Shown here piece after piece: positions 54,380-63,845 of a stretch of DNA of 64,000 bases (position 1 is its first letter; each line of letters begins with the position of its first letter). The translations under genes were made by a program, and so were the position numbers. The notes beneath the pieces were generated by a model. It was not told the origin of the DNA and did not search any database. It saw nothing but the letters and a program-made list of their open reading frames with translations. The DNA is from Cupriavidus malaysiensis (lineage in GTDB: Bacteria; Pseudomonadota; Gammaproteobacteria; Burkholderiales; Burkholderiaceae), in the NCBI RefSeq assembly GCF_001854325.1, contig NZ_CP017754.1:2914001-2978000 (forward strand), in the 5' to 3' direction.

Positions 54380-56056
54380 TTACAGCAGGATGCGGCGGAA
54401 GTCGGCCAGCAGCTGCGCGAAATAGACATTGAAGCGCGCGGCCTCGGCACCGTCGATGACGCGGTGGTCCCACGACAGCGACAGCGGCAGCGTCAGGCGC
54501 GGCACGAACTGCTTGCCGTCCCAGACCGGCTTCTGGTACGACTTGCACACGCCCATGATGGCGACCTCGGGCGCATTGATGATCGGCGTGAAGTAGGTGC
54601 CGCCGATGCCGCCCAGCGACGAGATCGAGAAACAGCCACCCTGCATCTGGTCCGGCTTCAGCTTGCCGTCGCGCGCCAGCTTGGCCAGCTCGCCCATTTC
54701 CTGGCCGATCTCGAGCACGCCCTTCTTGTCGGCGTCCTTGATCACCGGCACCACCAGGCCGTTGGGCGTGTCGGCGGCGAAGCCGATGTTGAAGTACTTC
54801 TTCAGCACCAGGTTGTCGCCATCGAGCGAGGCGTTGAAGGTGGGGAACTTCTTCAGCGCCGCCACGGCCGCCTTGATCATGAAGGCCAGCATGGTGACCT
54901 TGACGCCCTGCTTCTCGTACTCCTTGTTCAGCTGGACACGGAAGGCTTCCAGGTCGGTGATGTCGGCCTCGTCGCAATTGGTGACGTGGGGAATCATCAC
55001 CCAGTTGCGGTGCAGGTTCGCGCCCGAGATCTTCTTGATGCGCGACAGCGGCTTGCTTTCCACCTCGCCGAAGCGGGTGAAGTCGACCTTCGGCCACGGC
55101 AGCAGGTTCAGCTCGCCACCGCCGGCTGCGGCCGGCGCCGCCTGGGCGGGCGCCGCCACCTGGCCGCTCATCACGCCCTTGACGAAGTTTTGCACGTCCT
55201 GCTGGGTGATGCGGCCCTTCGGGCCGGTGCCCGGCACGCGCGACACGTCCACGCCCAGCTCGCGCGCAAACTTGCGCACCGAGGGGCTGGCGTGCGCGGC
55301 CTTGCCACTCACGCCAGCCGGCGCGGGGGCCACCTGGGCCGCGGGCGCGGCAGCCACGGGAGCGGCCGGCGCCGGGGCGGCCGGTGCCGGCACGCTGGCG
55401 GCAGCCGCCGCCGGCGCGCTCGCCGCAGCCACCGGTGACGCCGGTGCCGCGGCTGCGCCGGCGGCCTCCAGGATCAGCAGCAGCGTGCCTTCGGCCACTT
55501 CGTCGCCGATCTTGACCTTGACTTCCTTGACGGTGCCGCCGACCGGCGTCGGCACGTCCATGGTGGCCTTGTCCGATTCGAGCGTGACCACGGCATCCTC
55601 GGCCTGGATCACATCGCCAGGCTTGACGTGGATCTCGATCACGGGCACGCCCTTGTAGTCGCCGATATCCGGCACCTTGACCTCGACGGTGCCGCCGGCT
55701 GCGGCGGGAGCCGGGGCCGGGGCCGCCGCCGGCACGGGGGCCGGGGCAGGCGCAGCGGCCGGAGCCGGAGCCGGCGCGGCGGCCTGGGCAGGCGCCGGCG
55801 CGGGTGCGGCAGCCCCTGCGGGCTCCAGCATCACCAGCACGGTGCCTTCGGACACGTTGTCGCCGACCTTGATGCGGACTTCCTTGACCGTGCCGGCCTG
55901 CGGCGACGGCACGTCCATCGTCGCCTTGTCGGACTCCAGCGTGACCAGGGCGTCCTCGGCCTGGATGGTATCGCCCGGCTTCACATGCACTTCGATGACG
56001 GGAACGGCGTCGTAGTCGCCGATGTCCGGCACCTTGATTTCAATCGCTTGACTCAT
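54380..56056 (-). CDS. aceF: Pyruvate dehydrogenase E2, dihydrolipoyllysine acetyltransferase
   Basis: 558-residue E2 core of the pyruvate dehydrogenase complex. Two lipoyl domains (lysines 44 and 163 in ESDKATMDV), separated and followed by Ala/Pro-rich flexible linkers, lead to a peripheral-subunit-binding domain at about 255-295 (ASPSVRKFARELGVDVSRVPGTGPKGRI) and the acetyltransferase domain with His531 in WDHRVIDGAEAARF. It transfers the acetyl group to CoA. ATG 56056 starts the first lipoyl domain. It follows aceE by 158 bases. Confidence 0.97.
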   Translation of the reverse strand: MSQAIEIKVPDIGDYDAVPVIEVHVKPGDTIQAEDALVTLESDKATMDVPSPQAGTVKEVRIKVGDNVSEGTVLVMLEPAGAAAPAPAPAQAAAPAPAPAAAPAPAPVPAAAPAPAPAAAGGTVEVKVPDIGDYKGVPVIEIHVKPGDVIQAEDAVVTLESDKATMDVPTPVGGTVKEVKVKIGDEVAEGTLLLILEAAGAAAAPASPVAAASAPAAAAASVPAPAAPAPAAPVAAAPAAQVAPAPAGVSGKAAHASPSVRKFARELGVDVSRVPGTGPKGRITQQDVQNFVKGVMSGQVAAPAQAAPAAAGGGELNLLPWPKVDFTRFGEVESKPLSRIKKISGANLHRNWVMIPHVTNCDEADITDLEAFRVQLNKEYEKQGVKVTMLAFMIKAAVAALKKFPTFNASLDGDNLVLKKYFNIGFAADTPNGLVVPVIKDADKKGVLEIGQEMGELAKLARDGKLKPDQMQGGCFSISSLGGIGGTYFTPIINAPEVAIMGVCKSYQKPVWDGKQFVPRLTLPLSLSWDHRVIDGAEAARFNVYFAQLLADFRRILL

Positions 56057-56214
56057 TCAGTGTCTCCTGGACAGGCACGGGGCGCGACAGGCACAAGCGG
56101 CGAGGTTACCCCCGCCGCCGGCATCTGTCACGCCGCCACGCCGCAAGGCTTCCGGACACGGCCGGACGCCATGCGGCACTCCCGCGCCTGCGGGGGTTGG
56201 TGCGGACGGCCCGA

Positions 56215-58902
56215 TCAGACCGTGGTCGGATTCGGCTTGTTGGGATCGAGGTTGTACTTCTTGATCGCCTCGGCCACCTTGTCGCGGCCGATCGCGCCTT
56301 CGTCGGCCAGCGCCTTGAGCGCGGCCAGCGTGACCCAGTAGCGATCCACCTCGAAGAAGTGGCGCAGCTTCTCGCGCGTATCCGAGCGGCCGAAACCATC
56401 GGTGCCCAGCACCGAGAAACGGCGCGGCACGAAGGGGCGGATCTGCTCGGCGAAGGCGCGCACGTAGTCGGTGGAAGCGATCACCGGACCGCGCACGGTC
56501 TTCAGGCTCTTGGCCACGTGCGACTCGCGCTGCGGCTCGGTCGGGTGCAGCAGGTTCCAGCGCTCGACGTCCTGGCCTTCGCGCGCCAGCTCGGTGAAGC
56601 TCGGGCAGCTCCACAGGTCGGACTCGACGCCCCAGTCCTTTTTCAGCAGTTCCGCAGCGGCGATCACCTCGCGGAAGATGGTGCCCGAACCCAGCAGCTG
56701 CACGCGCGGCGCATTGCTGTTCTCGACGCCCTTGCGGAACTGGTACATGCCCTTGACGATGTCGCGCTCCACGCCAGCCGGCATTTCCGGATGCTCGTAG
56801 TTCTCGTTCATCACCGTCAGGTAGTAGTAGACGTCCTCCTGCTCGGCGTACATGCGGCGCAGGCCGTCCTGCATGATCACGGCCAGTTCGTACTGGAAGG
56901 TCGGATCGTAGGAGATGCAGTTCGGGATGGCGGCATGGAACACGTGCGAGTGGCCGTCCTCGTGCTGCAGGCCTTCGCCGTTCAGCGTGGTACGGCCCGA
57001 GGTGCCGCCCAGCAGGAAGCCGCGCGAGCGCATGTCGGCCGCGGCCCAGCACAGGTCGCCGATGCGCTGGATGCCGAACATCGAGTAGTAGATGTAGAAG
57101 GGGATCATCTGCACGCCGTGCGTCGAGTACGACGTGGCGGCGGCGATCCAGTCGCACATGGCGCCGGCTTCGTTGATGCCTTCCTGCAGCACCTGGCCGG
57201 TCTGCGACTCCTTGTAGAACATGAGCTGGTCATGGTCCTCGGGCACGTACTTCTGGCCCTCCTGGTTCCAGATGCCGATCTGGCGGAACAGGCCTTCCAT
57301 GCCGAAGGTGCGCGACTCGTCGGGCACGATGGGCACCACGTGCTTGCCGACCTGCTTGTCCTTGAGCAGGGTGTTCAGGATACGTACGAAGGCCATCGTG
57401 GTGGACACTTCGCGGCCCTCGCCGGTGGCCTTGAGCAGTGCCTCGAACGCGGACAGCGCCGGCACCGGCAGCGGCTCGGCCTTCTGGCGGCGGGCCGGCA
57501 GGTAGCCGCCCAGGTTCAAGCGCGCCTGGCGCATGTATTCCAGTTCCTTCGAGCCTTCCTCGAAGGTGACGTAGGGCACTTCCTCGATCTTGTCGTCCGG
57601 CACCGGGATGTTGAACTGGTCACGGAAGCGGCGGATCGCCTCCACCGGCATCTTCTTCTGCTGGTGGGTGATGTTCATGGCCTGGCCGGCGTCGCCCATG
57701 CCATAGCCCTTGATGGTCTTGGCCAGGATCAGCGTGGGCTGGCCCTTGTGCTCGGTCGCAGCCTTGTAGGCGGCGTAGATCTTGTGCGGATCGTGGCCAC
57801 CGCGGTTCAGGCGCCAGATGTCTTCGTCGGACCAGTCGGCGACCATGGCCTTCAGATCCGGCGTGTTGAAGAAGTGCTCGCGCACGTAGGCGCCGTCCTT
57901 GGCCTTGAAGGTCTGGTACTCGCCGTCCACGCACTCCATCATGCGCTTCATCAGCAGGCCCTTGGTGTCGCGTGCCAGCAGCGAGTCCCAGCGGCTGCCC
58001 CACACCACCTTGATCACGTTCCAGCCGGCACCGCGGAATTCCGACTCCAGTTCCTGGATGATCTTGCCGTTGCCGCGCACCGGGCCGTCCAGGCGCTGCA
58101 GGTTACAGTTGATGACGAAGACCAGGTTGTCGAGCTTCTCGCGGCCGGCCATGCCGATCGCGCCCAGCGATTCCGGTTCGTCGGTCTCGCCGTCGCCCAG
58201 GAAGGCCCACACCTTGCGGCCTTCGGCCTGCACCAGGCCGCGGCTGTGCAGGTACTTCATGAAGCGGGCCTGGTAGATGGCCATGATCGGGCCCAGGCCC
58301 ATCGACACAGTCGGGAACTGCCAGAAATCCGGCATCAGCCACGGGTGCGGATAGGACGAGATGCCCTTGCCGTCCACTTCCTGGCGGAAGCTGTCGAGCT
58401 GCTCGGTGCTCAGGCGGCCCAGCAGGAAGGCGCGCGAATAGACGCCGGGTGCCGAATGGCCCTGCACGAAGACCAGGTCGCCGCCGTGCTTGTCGGACGG
58501 CGCGTGCCAGAAGTGGTTGTAGCCGACATCGTACAGCGTCGCCGCCGAGGCGAAGGACGAGATGTGGCCGCCGACGTTGGTGTGCTTGTTGGCGCGCAGC
58601 ACCATCGCCATGGCGTTCCAGCGGGTGTACGAGCGGATGCGGTGCTCGATGTCCTGGTCGCCGGGGATGCGGGCCTGCTGCTCGACCGGAATGGTGTTGA
58701 TGTACTGCGTCTCGGCGTGGAACGGCTGGGTGACGCCGTTCACGCGTGCGTATTCGATCTGCTTGTCGATCAGGAAGGCGGCGCGTTCAGGACCTTCGGC
58801 ACCGATCACGCCCTGCAGGGCCTCGAGCCATTCATGGGTTTCCTGGGGATCTGCGTCGTTGGCGCTGCCGGCGCCGAGGATCTGTTCTGGTACGGCTGAC
58901 AT
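56215..58902 (-). CDS. aceE: Pyruvate dehydrogenase E1, homodimeric type
   Basis: 895-residue thiamine-diphosphate enzyme that decarboxylates pyruvate and acetylates E2. The ThDP-binding motif is GDGETDEPESLGAIGMAGREKLDNLVFVINCN, and the pyrimidine-domain sequence ATSYSTHGVQMIPFYIYYSMFG is intact. Length and order match E. coli AceE. ATG 58902 begins MSAVPEQILG, as in relatives; the upstream in-frame extension is unconserved. It is the first gene of the unit, divergent from the sensor-kinase gene. Confidence 0.97.
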   Translation of the reverse strand: MSAVPEQILGAGSANDADPQETHEWLEALQGVIGAEGPERAAFLIDKQIEYARVNGVTQPFHAETQYINTIPVEQQARIPGDQDIEHRIRSYTRWNAMAMVLRANKHTNVGGHISSFASAATLYDVGYNHFWHAPSDKHGGDLVFVQGHSAPGVYSRAFLLGRLSTEQLDSFRQEVDGKGISSYPHPWLMPDFWQFPTVSMGLGPIMAIYQARFMKYLHSRGLVQAEGRKVWAFLGDGETDEPESLGAIGMAGREKLDNLVFVINCNLQRLDGPVRGNGKIIQELESEFRGAGWNVIKVVWGSRWDSLLARDTKGLLMKRMMECVDGEYQTFKAKDGAYVREHFFNTPDLKAMVADWSDEDIWRLNRGGHDPHKIYAAYKAATEHKGQPTLILAKTIKGYGMGDAGQAMNITHQQKKMPVEAIRRFRDQFNIPVPDDKIEEVPYVTFEEGSKELEYMRQARLNLGGYLPARRQKAEPLPVPALSAFEALLKATGEGREVSTTMAFVRILNTLLKDKQVGKHVVPIVPDESRTFGMEGLFRQIGIWNQEGQKYVPEDHDQLMFYKESQTGQVLQEGINEAGAMCDWIAAATSYSTHGVQMIPFYIYYSMFGIQRIGDLCWAAADMRSRGFLLGGTSGRTTLNGEGLQHEDGHSHVFHAAIPNCISYDPTFQYELAVIMQDGLRRMYAEQEDVYYYLTVMNENYEHPEMPAGVERDIVKGMYQFRKGVENSNAPRVQLLGSGTIFREVIAAAELLKKDWGVESDLWSCPSFTELAREGQDVERWNLLHPTEPQRESHVAKSLKTVRGPVIASTDYVRAFAEQIRPFVPRRFSVLGTDGFGRSDTREKLRHFFEVDRYWVTLAALKALADEGAIGRDKVAEAIKKYNLDPNKPNPTTV

Positions 58903-59349
58903 GACTGTCGTCTCCTGGTGAGTTCCAGCGTCGGCCCCTGCTGTTGGCTCGGGCCCGCTCTGTCGGTGTAACCGCGGCGCGGCGGCGATTGCGGATGCCT
59001 CCACCGCGCCGTGCTGCCTCGGGCTGCCGCGCGCTGGCGCGTGGCTTTCCCGCCCTCGTTGTTCGGTGCGACCGATTCTATGGAAGCTGCATGCGCAGCA
59101 CAAGCGGAATTTTCAAATTACGGTATCGTTTCTTATAATGTGAAATATTGACGCAACGCACCACAAGCCACTCCGTTCCCGCCCGCATCGTCGCCCTACG
59201 CTCTGGCAGCGGCGCCCCGCCCGACACCACGCCGGCCACCGCCGGCATGGCGCGGCGGCACCAGGCGGCCGGCGCCTTCATAGGCGCTTTCCCCAAGCGA
59301 CGCACTGCAATATTCCCGCTACACTGGCCCGTCAGCCGTCAATCCCGTC
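58903..59349. other. Divergent regulatory region between aceE and the sensor kinase gene
   Basis: 447 bases. An AT-rich patch at about 59105-59150 stands out in GC-rich surroundings and should contain the pdh promoter and binding sites. Hexamers such as TATAAG can be read on the minus strand, but I could not place a -35 with confidence. No gene or RNA was recognised. Confidence 0.5.
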
Positions 59350-61932
59350 ATGTCGTTCCTCGCCCGCCTCCTGCATGGCCTGCGCGCCGCCGCCCTCCCT
59401 CCTTCCGCTTCCGGCCCGGCCCAGGCGCAATCCAGCGGGCCGCCCTCAGCGGGCGGCGGCATGGCGCCGCTCGACAGCCTGGGCCCGGCCGATGACGCCA
59501 TCGCGGCAAGTCCGCCGCCGCGCAGCCTGTGGTGGCTGCGCTGGCGCAACCTGGTCGCGACCAGCTGGTTCATGTTCATCCCGCTGGTGGCCATCGTGCT
59601 GTTCACCGTGGCCATGGGCGTCATCCTGTGGTCGCTGCACGAGACCGAGCGCCAGCAGCAGCGCGACGCCCTCTACCGCGACGCAGCCTGGGCGCAGCAG
59701 CGCGTGCGCCTGTCGCTGCTGAGCAACCAGGACCAGCTGGCCTCGCTGGCCCGCGACATCGCCGCCGCCCAGCTCGACCAGGGCGCCTACCGCACCGCCG
59801 CGCAGGAGATCCTGCGCGAAAACCCGGAAGTGGTCTTCATCAACTGGCTCGACGCCACGCGGCGCAGCCGCTGGTCGCTGCCGTCCACCTCGGAGTTCGC
59901 CAACCGCCTGCGCGAGACGCAGGACCAGCCGCTCGAGCCGGAAGTCCTCGACACCTTCGACGCCGCGCGCGAGACGCAGCGCGTGGTCTACTCGCGCCCG
60001 CTGGTCAACGACCGCGGCGACAGCTTCATGCTGATGGAGGTGCCGATCGTGCGCGATAACGAGTTCCTCGGCACGCTCGGCGCGCTGTACTCCATCAACG
60101 GCATCCTGACCCACCTGCTGCCGCCGGAGCTGACCGAACGCTACCGCTTCTCGCTGATCGACAAGAACAACCTGGTGCGCGCCAGCACCTCACTGCGCCC
60201 GGTTCCCGGCAATGCGCTGTCCTACGAGGTCCTGCTGGATCCGCCCGGCCATTCGCTGTCGCTGCGCGCCGACGCCTATCCGCCGCCCTCCAACCTGCCC
60301 AACAATATGCTGCTGTGGCTGGTGGTCGGGCTGTCCTGTTTCCTGCTGTGGAGCCTGTGGAGCATGTGGCGCCACACCAGCCGCCGCTCCGAGGCACAGC
60401 GCGCGCTGCTGGCCGAGACCTCGTTCCGCCGCGCGATGGAAAACTCGATGCTGATCGGCCTGCGCGCGCTCGACCTGAAAGGCCGCATCACCTACGTCAA
60501 CCCCGCCTTCTGCCGCATGACCGGCTGGCAGGAAGGCGACCTCGTCGGCCGCCTGCCGCCCTTCCCCTACTGGCCCGCCAACGACCAGCCGGAGATGCAG
60601 AAGCAGATCGACCTGACGCTGCAGGGCAAGTCCCCGGCCGGCGGCTACGAAATGCGCGTGATGCGGCGCGACGGCAGCAGCTTCTTCGCCCGCATGTACG
60701 TCTCGCCGCTGGTGGACAGCCGCGGCCGCCATACCGGCTGGATGAGCTCGATGACGGACATCACCGAGCCCAAGCGCGCGCGCGAGGAACTCGCCGCCGC
60801 CCACGACCGCTTCACCACCGTGCTGGAAAGCCTGGACGCGGCGGTCTCGGTGCTGGCCACCGACCGTCCCGAACTGCTGTTCGCCAATCGCTACTACCGC
60901 CAACTGTTCGGCTGGGACGCCGACGGCCACCTCAAGCTGGCCGGCGACGAGGTGGACAAGGAACAGGTATCGGGCGACCACACCGACCACGTCGACGGTT
61001 ACGCCGGCCTGCCCGCCTCGGAGCTGATGCCCTACAGCTCCGATGCGCGCGAGATCTTCGTGCCGGCCATGCAGAAGTGGTTCGAGGTGCGCCGCCGCTA
61101 TATCCAGTGGGTGGATGGCCACCTGGCGCAGATGCAGATCGCCACCGACATCACGGTGCGCAAGGCCGCCGAGGAAATGGCGCGCCAGCACGAGGAGCGG
61201 CTGCAGTTCACCAGCCGCCTGACCACCATGGGCGAGATGGCCTCCTCGCTGGCGCACGAGCTGAACCAGCCGCTGGCGGCCATCAACAACTACTGCATGG
61301 GCGCGGTCGCGCGCCTGCACTCGGGCCGCAGCACGCCGGAAGACCTGATCCCCATCCTGGAGAAAACCTCGGCCCAGGCGGTGCGGGCCGGCACCATCAT
61401 CAGCCGCATCCGCGGCTTCGTGAAGCGCAGCCAGCCGCAGCGCCGCGAGGCCGCCCTGCACGAGATCGTGGCCGACGCGGTCGGGCTGGCCGACCTGGAG
61501 GCCACGCGCCGCCGCGTCACCATCCTGACCCGCCTGCCGGCGCCACCGGTGCTGCTTTACGTGGACCCGGTGCTGATCGAGCAGGTACTGGTCAACCTGC
61601 TGAAGAACGCGGTCGAGGCCATGTCGGGCCTGCCGGCCATGCGTGCCACCGGCGTGGTGCGCCTGCACGCCCGCATCGAGCAGGGCGACCTCGGCCAGAA
61701 CGTGCACATCGACGTGATCGACCAGGGGCCGGGCGTGGACGAGGCGACCAAGGAGCGCCTGTTCGAGCCCTTCTTCAGCACCAAGTCGGATGGCATGGGC
61801 ATGGGCCTCAATATCTGCCGCTCCATCATCGAGTCGCACCAGGGCCGCCTGTGGGTGGAAAACAATGCGGATGGCATCGGTTGTACGTTTAAAATCACGC
61901 TGCCGATGCATCCCGGGCTGACCGAGCAGTAA
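59350..61932 (+). CDS. Membrane-bound PAS sensor histidine kinase (FixL/DctB-like)
   Basis: 860-residue sensor. Helices at about 70-95 and 318-342 enclose a periplasmic domain of about 220 residues (QQRVRLSLLSNQDQLASLARDIAAA ... GNALSYEVLLDPP), related to the double-PAS sensors of the DctB type. Two cytoplasmic PAS domains follow at about 360-480 and 490-615, then the HisKA box with His636 (MASSLAHELNQPLAAINNYC) and an ATPase domain with NAVEAM, DQGPGVD and GMGMGLNICRSIIE. It pairs with the FixJ-like regulator 125 bases downstream and is divergent from aceE, so it may sense a carbon-state signal that governs pyruvate use (inference). Confidence 0.93.
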   Translation: MSFLARLLHGLRAAALPPSASGPAQAQSSGPPSAGGGMAPLDSLGPADDAIAASPPPRSLWWLRWRNLVATSWFMFIPLVAIVLFTVAMGVILWSLHETERQQQRDALYRDAAWAQQRVRLSLLSNQDQLASLARDIAAAQLDQGAYRTAAQEILRENPEVVFINWLDATRRSRWSLPSTSEFANRLRETQDQPLEPEVLDTFDAARETQRVVYSRPLVNDRGDSFMLMEVPIVRDNEFLGTLGALYSINGILTHLLPPELTERYRFSLIDKNNLVRASTSLRPVPGNALSYEVLLDPPGHSLSLRADAYPPPSNLPNNMLLWLVVGLSCFLLWSLWSMWRHTSRRSEAQRALLAETSFRRAMENSMLIGLRALDLKGRITYVNPAFCRMTGWQEGDLVGRLPPFPYWPANDQPEMQKQIDLTLQGKSPAGGYEMRVMRRDGSSFFARMYVSPLVDSRGRHTGWMSSMTDITEPKRAREELAAAHDRFTTVLESLDAAVSVLATDRPELLFANRYYRQLFGWDADGHLKLAGDEVDKEQVSGDHTDHVDGYAGLPASELMPYSSDAREIFVPAMQKWFEVRRRYIQWVDGHLAQMQIATDITVRKAAEEMARQHEERLQFTSRLTTMGEMASSLAHELNQPLAAINNYCMGAVARLHSGRSTPEDLIPILEKTSAQAVRAGTIISRIRGFVKRSQPQRREAALHEIVADAVGLADLEATRRRVTILTRLPAPPVLLYVDPVLIEQVLVNLLKNAVEAMSGLPAMRATGVVRLHARIEQGDLGQNVHIDVIDQGPGVDEATKERLFEPFFSTKSDGMGMGLNICRSIIESHQGRLWVENNADGIGCTFKITLPMHPGLTEQ

Positions 61933-62057
61933 GTCCTCCCGCCCCTCGGGGGTGGAGCGACGCCCGCGATGCGCTGCCATCAGCCGCCATCAGCTGCCAT
62001 CCGGCGCCAAGGGCGTTTACACTTGGCAGCTACGACTTCGTTGTCCCAGGAGACTTC

Positions 62058-62690
62058 ATGACCGCAACGCCAAACCCCACCTCCCACCGCGGCGAGACCG
62101 TCTTCATCGTCGACGACGATGAAGCGATGCGCGACTCGCTCACCTGGCTGCTGGAGGGCAATGGCTACCAGGTTCGCAGTTTCAGCAGCGCCGAACAATT
62201 CCTCGCCGCCTACGACGCCGGCCAGGTCTCCTGCCTGATCCTCGACGTACGCATGCCGGGCATGAGCGGCCCGGAGCTGCAGGAACGGATGATCGCCGAG
62301 AACATCAACATTCCGATCGTCTTCATCACCGGCCACGGCGACGTGCCGATGGCCGTGTCGACGATGAAGAAGGGCGCGATCGACTTCATCGAGAAGCCCT
62401 TCGATGAGGCCGAACTGCGCGCGCTGGTCGAGCGCATGCTGCAGAAAGCGCGCAGCGACCACTCCGTCGCGCGCGAGCAGCGCGCCGCCAAGGACCTGCT
62501 GGGCAAGCTGACCACGCGTGAGCAGCAGGTGCTGGAACGCATCGTGGCGGGCCGCCTGAACAAGCAGATCGCCGATGACCTGGGCATCTCCATCAAGACC
62601 GTCGAGGCGCACCGCGCCAACATCATGGAGAAGCTCAACGTCAACACGGTGGCCGACCTGCTGCGCCTGGCGCTGTCGCGCAACAGCTGA
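62058..62690 (+). CDS. FixJ/TodT-family response regulator
   Basis: 210-residue regulator. The receiver domain has IVDDDEAMRDSL and phospho-acceptor Asp63 in ILDVRMPGMSG; GAIDFIEKPFDE supplies the conserved lysine. The C-terminal LuxR-type helix-turn-helix is at about 145-205 (LTTREQQVLERIVAGRLNKQIADDLGISIKTVEAHRANIMEKL). A normal FixJ length. It is the cognate partner of the kinase just upstream. Targets are not visible, but the divergent pdh operon is the obvious candidate. Confidence 0.94.
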   Translation: MTATPNPTSHRGETVFIVDDDEAMRDSLTWLLEGNGYQVRSFSSAEQFLAAYDAGQVSCLILDVRMPGMSGPELQERMIAENINIPIVFITGHGDVPMAVSTMKKGAIDFIEKPFDEAELRALVERMLQKARSDHSVAREQRAAKDLLGKLTTREQQVLERIVAGRLNKQIADDLGISIKTVEAHRANIMEKLNVNTVADLLRLALSRNS

Positions 62691-62748
62691 GGCGCATCGC
62701 CTGAACCGCAAGCCCCGGGGCCGCGCCAGCTGCCGGCCCGGCGCAGGC

Positions 62749-63414
62749 TCAGCGGCGCAGATAGTCCTCATCGAGGAAAGTCAGCACCCATTGCGGGCGA
62801 TAGACCACGAATACCGCGACCAGCATCCCGCTCAGGAAGGCCTCGCCGAAGGCCAGCACGAGCAGCCCGGTCAGGACATCCGCCAGGGGCACCACACCGC
62901 GCGCCCCGCCCCACTCGCGCCACAAGGCCTGCGCGACCCCCGCGCCGAGCGCCGCCAGGCCCGCGCTGAAATAGCCGTGGCCGAGAATGAAGATGAAGGG
63001 GTGGTGTGGCAGCCAGCGCCGCATCGCCGCCTGCAGCACCGCCGCCAGCAGCGCTGGCGCCAGGCCCATCCAGACGAAGCGCGGCCACAGCGCCGCCCAG
63101 CCGATTTCCTGCCAGCCGCTGCCGGCCAGGAAAGCCAGTCCCAGCAACGAGATGACGTCGACCGCGAACAGCGACAGCAGCGCCAGCGGCAGGCCGAACA
63201 AGGTCGTCAGCAGCGCGGCGCCGGTCAACTGGAGCACCAGCCCGCCCGGCAGCGTGGCACGCACGGTCCATAACAATGCCGTCAGCACGAGGGCGCCCAG
63301 CCAGCCATGCTGCAGGTCATCGTGCGCCAGCGGGCGCCACGGCCGCTGCCACACGGCCCAGGCAAGACCGGCGAGCGACAGGACGGGCAGCAGAAATGGG
63401 AGGGTGGCGGGCAT
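62749..63414 (-). CDS. CbiM-like energy-coupling-factor membrane protein
   Basis: 221-residue inner-membrane protein with six to seven hydrophobic helices. The order of FGEAFLSGMLVAVFVVYRPQWVLTF near the C-terminus, HPFIFILGHGYFSAGLAALGAG in the middle and an N-terminal LHDDLQHGW-type segment fits the CbiM-related group. Such proteins take part in cobalt/nickel or vitamin uptake, but no T-component or ATPase gene is next to it here, so the substrate cannot be given. Confidence 0.75.
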   Translation of the reverse strand: MPATLPFLLPVLSLAGLAWAVWQRPWRPLAHDDLQHGWLGALVLTALLWTVRATLPGGLVLQLTGAALLTTLFGLPLALLSLFAVDVISLLGLAFLAGSGWQEIGWAALWPRFVWMGLAPALLAAVLQAAMRRWLPHHPFIFILGHGYFSAGLAALGAGVAQALWREWGGARGVVPLADVLTGLLVLAFGEAFLSGMLVAVFVVYRPQWVLTFLDEDYLRR

Positions 63415-63623
63415 GCCGCCATGCTAGCAGCGGCCGGGATGGCCGCACTTGCACCGGATCAAGCCCGCCCACCCGGATCTCCGGCGGCGCACCGCACAAA
63501 AGATGCGCATGAATCACCCGCCTCCTTCCAAGCGCCCATCATTTCCAGGACCCCGTGCACTCACTAGAATAAAGACATCGATGTGGCGAGGCCGACGGCC
63601 ACACGCCACGCACGGGAGATGCG

Positions 63624-63845
63624 ATGAAGACCCTGTCCCCCAAGGAGGAGCGGGCGCACTGGCGCCCCTCCGACCGCGCCCTGAACGCCATCGCCGCGCT
63701 CATCGGCCTCGTCACGCTGGCCGTGGGCGTCGGCTGGCTGATCTACTCCTGGACGGTCGACCTTGAAGTGCCATTCTTCGAGATCCCGCTCGTGATCACC
63801 GTCCCGGTGATCGCCGCCGCCGCCTTCCGCTGCCTCTGGGACTGA
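63624..63845 (+). CDS. Small inner-membrane protein
   Basis: 73-residue protein with two hydrophobic segments (ALNAIAALIGLVTLAVGVGWLIYSW and IPLVITVPVIAAAAFRCLWD) after a charged start. GGGAGATGCG precedes the ATG. No family is recognised. The region from its stop to the right edge of the window (155 bases) is GC-rich and shows no gene. Confidence 0.7.
   Translation: MKTLSPKEERAHWRPSDRALNAIAALIGLVTLAVGVGWLIYSWTVDLEVPFFEIPLVITVPVIAAAAFRCLWD

Noticed and set aside
56197..58899. A 900-codon plus-strand frame opposite aceE
   Set aside because: The composition is typical of an antisense shadow, and aceE on the other strand is a full-length conserved gene.
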